Source: a virus
Reading direction: 5' to 3' (one strand)
DNA: 64,000 bases
IMG/VR virus record: IMGVR_UViG_3300038299_000386
Location: 1 to 64,000 of that record
Each line of letters opens with the position of its first letter. Positions within the stretch are counted from its first letter, which is position 1. The position numbers were made by a program, and so were the translations under genes. Shown piece after piece: positions 9,401-16,542 of the stretch. The notes under the pieces are model-generated. The model worked only from the letters and a program-made list of their open reading frames with translations. It ran no database searches and was not told the DNA's origin.

Positions 9401-11482
9401 GTCATCGTTTAGCCATTTTTGTTCTCCTGAGCGCATATTGTGGTAATTGAACATGTTAACCTTCATTTGGGACGATGCTGACCCGCTTTGGAAGTAATCA
9501 TAGCCTGTGCCGCCGGAATAATACGAAGGGATGTTTGCCCAATAGTTAGAGGATTGAAGATCCATTGTAAATGGGGAGCCGATTGGGTCGCCGTCAACAG
9601 GACCGGCAAGGTGGCCGTCGGAGTCCTCAGTCCCAAGAGTCCAGCCATTGTTGTTTGAAGGCCCTACGTCGTCGTAGTAGTATTCATTAGCGAAAATGTC
9701 ATCATCAGGCCTGATTGCCCAGTTGATTGTTGATACGTCTCTTGGGTCACTTTCATTCCATGCATAATCGGTTTGCCCCGGCCTCCATTCGAAGCCATAA
9801 CGGGCGCCATTTTCCCATGCCGCCCATTGCATTTCAGGTACTGCGTAGAGATCCACATAGCCGTTGAAGCAATTTTGGAACCAATTCTTGTCACCCACCC
9901 AGTCTCCATAGCCCATTGCTTGTAAACCAAGTTCGATGTTGATTCTGTCAAAGCCTACAGAACCTTGGCTTAGCCAATTTTGTTTATCGATTTCAACCTG
10001 CATGACAGCTCCGTCAAAATCAATTGTCGAATCAATGAGAGGTAAGGCACCAATAGAACTACCGGATTTCCAATGGTTATTGGTCCGAGAGAATCCTTGA
10101 ACCTGACAACCAGCATGACCGATGGTTGATGATCTGCACCAGCCATCGCCGATGTCGTTATTGTCCCAACTGCCTGATTCGCAACCGCTACCTCCACTCA
10201 AATATAGACCCGAGAAAGCCCAAAAGTTGTCTTCGCATTGCGGTATGAATGGAGTTAAGCCCCCAGGTGTCCCGTCTCTTGAGGCGGCTCCATATCCGTA
10301 AATTTGGCCGCCATCCCGGTCAACCCCCATTCGCCATGCTTGATTTGAATTGGGTTGCCCCACCCCATAGAGGTAGGTTGTGTTAAGAGAGTCGGTGTGG
10401 TAGTTGATTGTAGGATCAAAGATGATTTTATCGGGCGTGTGGTTATTTCGGTTGTTTTCAGCGACACCTTTCGCAGAGAAGAGCAGGTCGCCTTCAGTCG
10501 TGTACCACATGCCGTAAGTTGGTTCAGCGATAATGTTTGATTTTTCAGTGGAATTGAAGAATGAGACTTCTGGCAACGGCAAATCAATTGAATGCAGCAG
10601 CGACGTTGCTGTATTGTTTGGCTTTGGAATTAGATTGACTACTGCTCCCCTGAAGGTTAAAGCATCACCTTGCTCGAGTACGGACACATTATCTTCTCCT
10701 GGCTTGAAAATGTGGACTTCGTAATCGCCAGAGTCCAAGTAGGGAGATGTGATTTTGTAAACCAAGGCTTTGTCTGTAACGTTTGATTCAACTTCCCAGT
10801 TTGCATCCGAAGGCGAGATGAATCCGTTGTTCAACGTTAAGATGGATGCGTGGCTTTCTCCGCTGCAATTCGCGGCAGGGCAAAGTGGTAATGTCAACCG
10901 ATTATCCTCAACCGAACATTCTAATTCCGTTACGCATTCTGAAGGCGACGGTGTGTCAAAACTATGAGTCATGGTATAGGTGGTAAGATCGGGCGGTAGA
11001 GCAAGGTCTGATGCAAAGCCAACAATCGAAAGGTTGTATTCGCCGCCGTAGTGGTCCTGCTTTCCTACTTCGTGCGAATAGTAATCAAGCTGGCTTGTAA
11101 TTTGAACTCCACCCAATGAAGCGTCAAGCGTCATGAAGTGTATTGACTCGCTTGGGTTGGAATTTCCGTATACTTCGCCCGTTGTGCCCCAGGCATGGTT
11201 TATTGTTCCCACCTCCCCATTTGGAAGCGTGTAGGTGTTGGGTGTTGCGATGTATGTATCTACAACTGATCCATTGGGATTGTATGTTGTATATTTCTGC
11301 ATGAAATTGGCTGGCTCCCTGTAATTGGGGTCTTTTATTGTGTAAGGCACTTGAGCATTAAGGTCATCATCGGCTCCGTAGTCCTTATTGTTCAATGACT
11401 GGGTGTAAGAAGCCATTGCTGAAGACATCAAGAAAATCAAAACCAACGCATACGCAGTCCGCTTCATAGACGAATCGTTCAT
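6401..11482 (-). CDS. Giant secreted, membrane-anchored surface protein with Ca-binding-type repeats
   Basis: A 1693-residue protein. A signal peptide spans residues 8-25 (ALVLIFLMSSAMA). A very long beta-rich, Asn/Gly/Asp-rich ectodomain follows, with many potential N-glycosylation sites. Around residues 1115-1290 are thrombospondin-type-3-like segments (DSDGDGVLNGDDDCP, DNDGDGRIDEDPPGDG), a pattern that binds calcium in known families. The last 200 residues contain about five transmembrane helices, then a short charged tail. The same layout (huge ectodomain plus five C-terminal helices) recurs in the 975-residue protein at 16543-19470. It could be the envelope spike or host-recognition protein of a membrane virus. 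A promoter-like pair of boxes precedes it. Confidence 0.85.
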   Translation of the reverse strand: MNDSSMKRTAYALVLIFLMSSAMASYTQSLNNKDYGADDDLNAQVPYTIKDPNYREPANFMQKYTTYNPNGSVVDTYIATPNTYTLPNGEVGTINHAWGTTGEVYGNSNPSESIHFMTLDASLGGVQITSQLDYYSHEVGKQDHYGGEYNLSIVGFASDLALPPDLTTYTMTHSFDTPSPSECVTELECSVEDNRLTLPLCPAANCSGESHASILTLNNGFISPSDANWEVESNVTDKALVYKITSPYLDSGDYEVHIFKPGEDNVSVLEQGDALTFRGAVVNLIPKPNNTATSLLHSIDLPLPEVSFFNSTEKSNIIAEPTYGMWYTTEGDLLFSAKGVAENNRNNHTPDKIIFDPTINYHTDSLNTTYLYGVGQPNSNQAWRMGVDRDGGQIYGYGAASRDGTPGGLTPFIPQCEDNFWAFSGLYLSGGSGCESGSWDNNDIGDGWCRSSTIGHAGCQVQGFSRTNNHWKSGSSIGALPLIDSTIDFDGAVMQVEIDKQNWLSQGSVGFDRINIELGLQAMGYGDWVGDKNWFQNCFNGYVDLYAVPEMQWAAWENGARYGFEWRPGQTDYAWNESDPRDVSTINWAIRPDDDIFANEYYYDDVGPSNNNGWTLGTEDSDGHLAGPVDGDPIGSPFTMDLQSSNYWANIPSYYSGGTGYDYFQSGSASSQMKVNMFNYHNMRSGEQKWLNDDNFEDGGGVYTGDRAPGYDNAMAYDQGIYASSFNYQSDYWDINFWSDAQFPYGPAGLYDASLGQFTFNDELGYNQLTGGNTSKLSEYHLQSVQLGDADDDFCYDPTSSSGTLRESNYVSAEPDNVQLISEDPGNGQSYLNIPLSDYNLLAQSARYTTNDLVDVGLVEDSLDQTISFMLLIDIRSRSPLGNPLETLNTRNCGSNFINSAGIEIGHECFETWDGQGSYRDEDHHYQQFGNAADRTDTVVPLEGPYPNRNVCWADWGVHYDQFDGNGGVWANYNQGLEVGMREEFCLDKGGNSVTAGNEVSWDTFIGDNTCKSDQPSYSVNNEAKGFWCGLNLMSPMTGADNIRVVAQTVSYHEPEDSDGDGVLNGDDDCPGTEEYQEVDEFGCDRNVDTDTNTNNEDDADENRPYGGNNDWDVDGVIDLFDKCDTRNGVGYATDLPNYTLADHINYMSGFGNAGRGPVYLNGPYAGCPTGEDTTSDNVGGGDDQILSLCELYPDIGIHGYEDNDGDGRIDEDPPGDGIDNDGDGQEGEDPIDDCPNDNADRDISPMFSGRVESIISMIESDGRKIPIDGDLVIAASKQETAQQSNYESYSVVAGAIYKRSIAGEDIIYADENNVNLQCQPYMRSGTTPSVQATLFIWVPWEQIESIMIQQSLTYSDLNLGQFGAGAKQNYSDPGGTGINGAYVPYGEAASWFNSLNPSPAERFEDRSSSLFYGYSLTGAGQSKTEAQTSFAQNPVMESAFAPGYYRWTCKATQLYFANNGTTAINAVYETSNDFTAVALCDDGLLPTPATSTGSCVRSSGGGGNILTENSILDSIFDSILLAGLVLVLFGIAVLLWLSGRRQLALGFGVLALGIVVGIGSPEDSIAVNLVAHVLILAGVVIVSSGLGTFALVASIISSTFWFALHAYHGFRESNGITTEPIIDKLPLHLNIGGLWWIAAILSIVFIALLGVNAYLFLNEDAPSKSRTIGLLERAEISQIPAMIDLDTVLGGD

Positions 11483-11485
11483 GTT

Positions 11486-11531
11486 TTTTGATATGAAACA
11501 ACCGCACAGACTGAAGTAATAAGCACAGTTT
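11486..11531 (-). promoter_or_regulatory. Two-box promoter-like region upstream of giant surface protein
   Basis: Minus-strand box 1 is AAACTGTGCTTAT near 11523-11531. Box 2 is TGTGCGGTTGTTTCATATC followed by AAAA at 11486-11510, ending just before the ATG. Nearly the same two boxes at the same spacing stand before the 278-residue gene (12407-12453), and a related pair before the 975-residue gene. The element was probably duplicated together with its spacing. Confidence 0.6.
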
Positions 11532-11552
11532 GGGGCTTACTTTTTTACTGCC

Positions 11553-12389
11553 TTACTGACGCTTCCGTGCGTCTTTCAATGCCCTGTCGTAAATGATGGC
11601 TCCAACGGTCGAGGGCACCACCATGTCTGGTTGCCAACCCTGTCCGTGTGAGGTTGGGTCGTAGTCTTTTGTTACCGGTGCAACCATGGTCGATGGCGAG
11701 AGTCTCGCCCTGGATGAGTTATCCCAATATACGCTCAAGCCACTGGGCTGTCGCATTTCTTTGCCTTGATGGTCGTTGATTCCTCCCCAGCCCACCTCTC
11801 TCATCGTCATGTAAGCGTTTATCGAATCAATGGCGTCTTCGTTTTTCTCAGCGTACTTCGAATTAAGTCGCATGTCCGATTTGGTTGGTTTCTGTGATGG
11901 CCAATTTAGTTGGTCCTCTTTGGTTCCCCAGTGGGCTGTGAATGCTTTTTCTGCTTTGTTGAATTTTTGTCTCATTTCCGAGAAGGCATTATTCCGCCCC
12001 GCTCGCCAATTTTTGAGTTGCCCTTCACGACGTTTGTTCCGTGAAAGAACATCTGCAGACCATTCTTTAGGGCGATCCAATTCCTTTGCAACACCCTCAT
12101 CAAAACCTGTGCCGTTGAACCTTGAATCCCACGAATACTTCTCCTTTGGTCGTAGGTAAAGCCCCCATCGCTGTCGACCGAGGATTGTGTCTGCCGGCAA
12201 AGGAAGTACGCGAGCATAAAATCCATTTTCTCTTGCACGTGCAGCCAATTTTGTGAGTTGGTTAGATTCTGGAATATTTCGCCTCTGGTTTTGATACACC
12301 ATTCCGTCATCATGACGAACGGGCTTTCTATGGCTTATTCCAAAAAGTCGGAATTGTTGGCCTTCTATTTTCTTCCATCCTGAAGTCAT
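11553..12389 (-). CDS. ARV-module protein, FRLFG/GLYLRPK subtype
   Basis: A 278-residue protein of unknown function. The N-terminal module (residues 5-80) is a long-loop variant: QFRLFGIS, then KLAARARENGFYARVL, then RWGLYLRPK. The same variant with R-[FYW]-GL-[FY] and a HPK/RPK ending is found in the 246-residue protein at 61350-62090 and in the internal copy of the 666-residue protein at 41583-43583, so these three form a subfamily. The rest is soluble and charged, without recognised motifs. It has its own promoter-like region. Confidence 0.82.
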   Translation of the reverse strand: MTSGWKKIEGQQFRLFGISHRKPVRHDDGMVYQNQRRNIPESNQLTKLAARARENGFYARVLPLPADTILGRQRWGLYLRPKEKYSWDSRFNGTGFDEGVAKELDRPKEWSADVLSRNKRREGQLKNWRAGRNNAFSEMRQKFNKAEKAFTAHWGTKEDQLNWPSQKPTKSDMRLNSKYAEKNEDAIDSINAYMTMREVGWGGINDHQGKEMRQPSGLSVYWDNSSRARLSPSTMVAPVTKDYDPTSHGQGWQPDMVVPSTVGAIIYDRALKDARKRQ

Positions 12390-12406
12390 ATAGCAAGTTG
12401 GTGGGG

Positions 12407-12453
12407 CTTTTGATATGAAGCAACCGCAAGGAACAAAGTTAGACGCACAGTTT
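12407..12453 (-). promoter_or_regulatory. Two-box promoter-like region upstream of 278-residue gene
   Basis: Minus strand: AAACTGTGCGTCT (12445-12453) overlapping the upstream gene's stop, then CTTGCGGTTGCTTCATATC plus AAAAG (12407-12430). It differs from the region at 11486-11531 at only a few positions over two blocks. The second block contains CATATCAAAA, the closest thing to a TATA element. Confidence 0.6.
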
Positions 12454-13567
12454 ATCTATTTGCAACTGGTGCGTGGACGTAATTTACCCATTTAGTTTTT
12501 AGAGGTAAGGTTCGGACTTGGAGGCCATAATTTCTTAGGAATCGGGCATGCTCTTGCGCTTGTTTTTTTGTGATGGCTGATTGTTGTCGCCTTGCAATGT
12601 ATTTCTTACCATTGATTGTCCTTACTCTTCTTCGAGTAGAGCTGTTGGGTTCAATCCGGCTTCTTGAATAAGACCTAATCCGTTTTAGCCCGCCTGGCAG
12701 CGAGGGTGACTCTTTGCCTGTGTCATAGTCAAGTATTCTTAACTTCGGAACCTCAACTTGATTCATTATCCATTGATCATCAATGAGTCTGGGCTTCTGA
12801 ATTATAGCATTGGAAGGGGTTTTTGCAAAGTTTCCAACGTGGACGTCTTGGGATTTGATCCAATTCTTAGCAACTTCTTCTGGGAATCCAGCGCCGATCA
12901 TACGCTGTTCCATCGACCTCTTCCATTCTCGCATCGCTGCTCTATAATCCAATTCGACTGCTGCGACGGCATCTCGATATTCCGCAGATTTATTGAAGCC
13001 AAGATCAACATAACCTACGCCTTTCGCATCTTCAAGCATTTTTTCAACACCCAAATATTCTTGGTACTCGTCTGAATCACTTATTTCTTCTACGTAATCC
13101 CACATCGATAGCGGGTCGAGCAATTCGTTTCTCTCAATACGCTCTTGAATGACTGCGCCTGGCCCTGCTGGAATAGCGGGAACAATCATATCTTTCAATC
13201 CAGCTTCTTCTAAAATCGCTGAAACTGTGTCTTCATAGAATCCTGTTTCGCTTGGGGGAGAGCCATCAACTTTACTTGGTTTACTGAATAAACCATTGCC
13301 CATGTATTTTACTCTCCAATCTCCATCAACACCATACCTGCTGACCTTGAGGACAGAATCTTCCAATTTACCCGGTCTTTCTGCGGTTGGAGCGTAGACA
13401 TTTCTGCTCGCACCCCGTGTAATGAATTCGACATCGGCGTCATAATTTTCAGAGATGTTATCAACAATTTTTATTTGTTCGGATAGATCGTATCTCCAAG
13501 GGTCAATGTCAGCGTTTCTTTGACGGAGTTTCTCTGGATTGACCAAAACATTGTATCGCCGAGGCAT
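12452..13567 (-). CDS. Kinase-like (APH/protein-kinase fold) protein with C-terminal ARV module
   Basis: A 371-residue protein. It shows the ordered marks of a kinase fold: a glycine/serine nucleotide loop RGASRNVYAP with a lysine strand SVLKVSR (near residues 55-80), a helix with a candidate Glu (TGFYEDTVSAILEE), a hinge-like VIQERIE, a catalytic-loop-like SQDVHVGNF of the DxHxxN type seen in aminoglycoside/choline kinases, and a metal-site strand LRILDYD. The last 55 residues are an ARV module (KKQAQEHARFLRNYGLQVRTL). The ATG at 13567 overlaps the stop of the small upstream gene (TGATG). Substrate unknown; it could also be a pseudokinase. Confidence 0.7.
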   Translation of the reverse strand: MPRRYNVLVNPEKLRQRNADIDPWRYDLSEQIKIVDNISENYDADVEFITRGASRNVYAPTAERPGKLEDSVLKVSRYGVDGDWRVKYMGNGLFSKPSKVDGSPPSETGFYEDTVSAILEEAGLKDMIVPAIPAGPGAVIQERIERNELLDPLSMWDYVEEISDSDEYQEYLGVEKMLEDAKGVGYVDLGFNKSAEYRDAVAAVELDYRAAMREWKRSMEQRMIGAGFPEEVAKNWIKSQDVHVGNFAKTPSNAIIQKPRLIDDQWIMNQVEVPKLRILDYDTGKESPSLPGGLKRIRSYSRSRIEPNSSTRRRVRTINGKKYIARRQQSAITKKQAQEHARFLRNYGLQVRTLPLKTKWVNYVHAPVANR

Positions 13568-13716
13568 CAGCACACCTCGCAAGGGCATTCTTCGGGGTGA
13601 TCCTCGAGCATGACTTTGTCTTGTAGCCAAAGAATCCAGTGGGGTTTGCACATCATTGCATAACTTTCAGTATCAGGGTGTATTTTTTTCTGACAGCTTA
13701 CTATCTGGCAAATCAT
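13567..13716 (-). CDS. Small Cys/His-rich protein
   Basis: A 49-residue protein starting MICQIVSCQKK and ending ECPCEVC. It has seven Cys and three His, suggesting zinc binding. The start lies 4 bases after the stop of the repeat-rich surface-protein gene, and its TGA overlaps the ATG of the kinase-like gene. That tight fit on both sides supports a real gene. Confidence 0.6.
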   Translation of the reverse strand: MICQIVSCQKKIHPDTESYAMMCKPHWILWLQDKVMLEDHPEECPCEVC

Positions 13717-13720
13717 TCGC

Positions 13721-15046
13721 TCACTCACCTCTCCCAGCATACAACATCGCCGCCAACAACACAAAAATGGCAACAAATGCCCAGGCATAAACATACCAAT
13801 CTTCCGGGGGTTCAGGGCCAGTATCAATATCAAGGTCACTTCCGCCTCCCGTATTTATCACGGTTGGTGTATCTATATTGGAGCCTCCAGAACCGGTTCC
13901 AGAACCAGTTCCACTTGTTGCTCCTGTTCCACTTGATGATCCGCTTTGCGAACTGCTACGTGATGCATCTAATGGATACTCGTCAGCATTGTCACCGACA
14001 CCGTCACCATCCGAATCTTTGTTTTCGGTGGCGTCAAGGGGGAATGCATCTTCAGTATCATTTGTCCCGTCGCCATCGTCATCGGAGTCGTACGCGTTTG
14101 CTATTCCGTCACCGTCAGTATCATATTTAGCGGATGGTTCGTTGGGGAAAGCATCTTCTGAATTTCCGACACCATCGCCGTCAATATCCGGGTCGGTGTT
14201 ATCGCCGACCCCGTCCCCATCCGAATCATACCATTCCGAAGGGTCATTTGGGAATACATCAGCCTGTGAGCCGTTAGGGTTGTCGCCGTATCCATCGCCG
14301 TCGGAATCTGTTTGTTGTGAGGTGTCGTATGGTAGAATATCTGAATTATCGCCCACCCCATCGGAATCGGAGTCGGTTGTTTCGTTAGGATCGTCCGGGA
14401 AAACGTCGGCATTGTCTCCTGTTCCGTCGCCATCACTATCGACAGTTTCACTTGCATCGTTTGGAAATGCGTCTGAGTTGTCGCCGACTCCATCGCCGTC
14501 GGCATCAAAAGTTTCACTTGGATCATTTGGGAAAACGTCGGCATTGTCTCCTGTTCCGTCGCCATCACTATCGACAGTTTCACCTGCATCGTTTGGAAAT
14601 GCGTCTGAGTTGTCGCCGACCCCGTCACCGTCAGTATCAAGAGTTTCACCTGGTTCGTTTGGGAAAACGTCGGAGTTGTCGCCGACCCCGTCACCGTCAG
14701 TATCTTGGGTTTCGGAGGGGTCATCAGGGAATGCATCTTCTTTGTCTGGTACGCCATCACCATCAGAGTCTGGTTCTGGTCCTCCGCCCCCGCCATCATC
14801 AGGGTTGAGGGGGTTCTCGTCTTCCCCGTCAGGTATCCCATCTCCATCAGTATCGGGATTGGCGGGGTCTGTCCCTCCGGCGATCTCTTCTCCGTCATTG
14901 ATTCCATCTCCATCAGAGTCTGGGTTGTTAGGATCAGTCCCATTGGCTATTTCATCTTCGTCTTCGAGGCCGTCACCGTCGGTATCTTCTGCAAGAACGG
15001 TAGGCAAAAGCATCAATGCTAAAATAAAAACAATTAGCTTCTTCAA
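13721..15046 (-). CDS. Thrombospondin-type-3-like repeat surface protein, C-terminally anchored
   Basis: A 441-residue protein with a signal peptide ([19 protein letters not shown]) and then about 20 Asp-rich units of 12-20 residues of the form D-[ST]-DGDG-x-[GP]-D-N-x-D-x-FP-[ND]-x. A Gly/Ser/Thr linker follows, then one transmembrane helix ([19 protein letters not shown]) and a three-residue tail. Repeats of this type bind calcium and form stiff stalks. Near-identical repeat strings are typical of Marine Group II archaeal surface proteins, the main clue to the host. Neighbouring units are almost identical at DNA level (e.g. 14380-14700), implying recent repeat duplication. Confidence 0.88.
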   Translation of the reverse strand: MKKLIVFILALMLLPTVLAEDTDGDGLEDEDEIANGTDPNNPDSDGDGINDGEEIAGGTDPANPDTDGDGIPDGEDENPLNPDDGGGGGPEPDSDGDGVPDKEDAFPDDPSETQDTDGDGVGDNSDVFPNEPGETLDTDGDGVGDNSDAFPNDAGETVDSDGDGTGDNADVFPNDPSETFDADGDGVGDNSDAFPNDASETVDSDGDGTGDNADVFPDDPNETTDSDSDGVGDNSDILPYDTSQQTDSDGDGYGDNPNGSQADVFPNDPSEWYDSDGDGVGDNTDPDIDGDGVGNSEDAFPNEPSAKYDTDGDGIANAYDSDDDGDGTNDTEDAFPLDATENKDSDGDGVGDNADEYPLDASRSSSQSGSSSGTGATSGTGSGTGSGGSNIDTPTVINTGGGSDLDIDTGPEPPEDWYVYAWAFVAIFVLLAAMLYAGRGE

Positions 15047-15774
15047 TCCTCTTCCCCCGCAACCGGAACTGCGAGCGCAACTCCATAAATTAGAAGCGTA
15101 ACCAAAATCGCACCATCAGCGAACATGTAGGTTTTCATGATATTTGTCGGTCCTTCTCCCAAATCAAAAATTCGGGGAAAAGAAGAGAAAACGAATCCGT
15201 AAAGGAACCCAATAAAAGTAAGGGGGAAGGTGATTACAAAACCAGCAAGTAAATTTTCCCGAAAAGAGTTCCCCGACTGTTGATAAGACAATATATCCGG
15301 GAGCATAAACAAAAGGGCAATAGCAAATGCAGCAACAAAGAAAGTTGATGCTACCGTAAACTCATAGGTGTCAAGCCAATGAGAATCTAAAAAAGAATCC
15401 TCGCAGACAGTAAGAGCTTCTTTCGAGGGATCAAGTTGTGCGGAATGCCCAGTTTGGCATTGAATATCTGAATCAAAGGCGCTTAGCCATGTTCTACCTT
15501 CTGTCGAATCTTCAAAATAATTTGAAATGGTGTTTTCTCCGTAAAGAACATGATATGCATTTGAAGTAATCAGAACTGCGATAATAAAGAAAATCGATTT
15601 ACCCAAATATCTTCCACTTAAGGGGTTGTAATCTCCCAATTTGAATAGGTTTACTTGTTCACCAGAAAGTTTTCGAAAGCCGAACCAAACCAAGACGAAA
15701 AGGAAAGTGAAAATAACGCTAATTGCAATATCGTCCAAACCATTCCCTCCGTTTTTTTCTTCTATGCCGTACAA
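15043..15774 (-). CDS. Integral membrane protein, about six helices
   Basis: A 243-residue protein. Helices near residues 15-34, 59-78, 130-155, 170-195 and 215-238 alternate with charged loops; an extracellular-type loop contains paired Cys (QCQTG, TVCED). The only sensible start is the TTG at 15774, overlapping the end of the upstream small gene; no ATG occurs until late. Its stop overlaps the start of the repeat-rich surface protein. Function unknown; a membrane partner of the surface proteins is plausible by context. Confidence 0.75.
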   Translation of the reverse strand: MYGIEEKNGGNGLDDIAISVIFTFLFVLVWFGFRKLSGEQVNLFKLGDYNPLSGRYLGKSIFFIIAVLITSNAYHVLYGENTISNYFEDSTEGRTWLSAFDSDIQCQTGHSAQLDPSKEALTVCEDSFLDSHWLDTYEFTVASTFFVAAFAIALLFMLPDILSYQQSGNSFRENLLAGFVITFPLTFIGFLYGFVFSSFPRIFDLGEGPTNIMKTYMFADGAILVTLLIYGVALAVPVAGEED

Positions 15775-15905
15775 TGAACAATTGAAGCGTCAATCTCGCA
15801 ACCGCACGTCGTGCAGTATAGTGTGACTGTGTTCTTTGATTCATCAACCGTCTGCAATTCCCATGCATGGTCGGAAATTGGGACTTCTTCAGTAATGCAT
15901 GACAT
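15762..15905 (-). CDS. Small Cys-rich protein
   Basis: A 47-residue protein, MSCITEEVPI to ASIVHCTA, with a CTTCGC cluster that could bind zinc. It fills the gap between two membrane-protein genes with 8 bases on one side and a 13-base overlap on the other. It resembles the many other tiny zinc-type proteins of this element. Confidence 0.55.
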   Translation of the reverse strand: MSCITEEVPISDHAWELQTVDESKNTVTLYCTTCGCEIDASIVHCTA

Positions 15906-15913
15906 TTGAATCA

Positions 15914-16537
15914 TCAGCGACGGCTTGGATCTTCGAGCAAACCAGCAACAATGTTCTTTCCGCCAGCTTGTCCTTCAGATGCTCCACGAACATGATTGAC
16001 GATTGCGACTACTGCAGCGCTTGTGATGCTAAGCAAAACAGTAGCGTAAACAGCAGCGTAAATCTCGTTCATTGGGAACAGCGGGTATGCGTCCCAAACA
16101 GGCACGTAGGCATCGTTGTAAAGTTGCTGAACGCTGATTGTTAGTGCAGAGCCAAAGAGAATTCCCCAGCCAACTGCGCCGAGCATAACTCCAAAGACTT
16201 GAGGAATTGGTGAATCCTTCGAATAGATTGATGCTGATGCGATTGCTGCAGCAAGAACAAGTGATGAAAGCATACCAAAGAGATTAGCCGAACCGCTGAC
16301 ATCGGCATCAAAAAGGAAGTCCAAGTTGCCTTCATCAAGGCGGACTGCCAGCCAAGCGCCGAGAAGCCCAAGACCCATCATCGTAGAGAATCCCACAAAG
16401 TTGCGGCGATCCCAAACCATTAGGACGGTCTTCATCTTCTGTCCGGAAAGGAAAATTCCGATGGCGAGGAGGGTAATCCCCAAGCCAAAAATCGTCCAGT
16501 CTGTCGTAGTAAAATCTCCAATTTCTTCGTATACCAT
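15914..16537 (-). CDS. Integral membrane protein, about six helices
   Basis: A 207-residue protein with hydrophobic segments at about residues 15-32, 42-60, 75-105, 110-135 and 155-178, and a basic cytoplasmic tail ending DPSRR. The ATG at 16537 is preferred because a GGAGTGA Shine-Dalgarno site precedes it. It directly follows the 975-residue surface protein, whose C-terminus is also a five-helix bundle. The pair may form a membrane complex. No family recognised. Confidence 0.78.
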   Translation of the reverse strand: MVYEEIGDFTTTDWTIFGLGITLLAIGIFLSGQKMKTVLMVWDRRNFVGFSTMMGLGLLGAWLAVRLDEGNLDFLFDADVSGSANLFGMLSSLVLAAAIASASIYSKDSPIPQVFGVMLGAVGWGILFGSALTISVQQLYNDAYVPVWDAYPLFPMNEIYAAVYATVLLSITSAAVVAIVNHVRGASEGQAGGKNIVAGLLEDPSRR

Positions 16538-16542
16538 TATAA

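Noticed and set aside
13981-14760. Direct repeats that could be taken for a CRISPR array
   Set aside because: Units are in frame, vary in length by whole codons and encode Asp-rich protein repeats; there are no unique spacers of even length.
13878-15101. A 407-residue plus-strand frame rich in Pro and Ser
   Set aside because: It is the mirror of the Asp-rich repeat gene on the minus strand; the periodic PSPSES pattern is the complement of GDGDSD codons and there is no start context.
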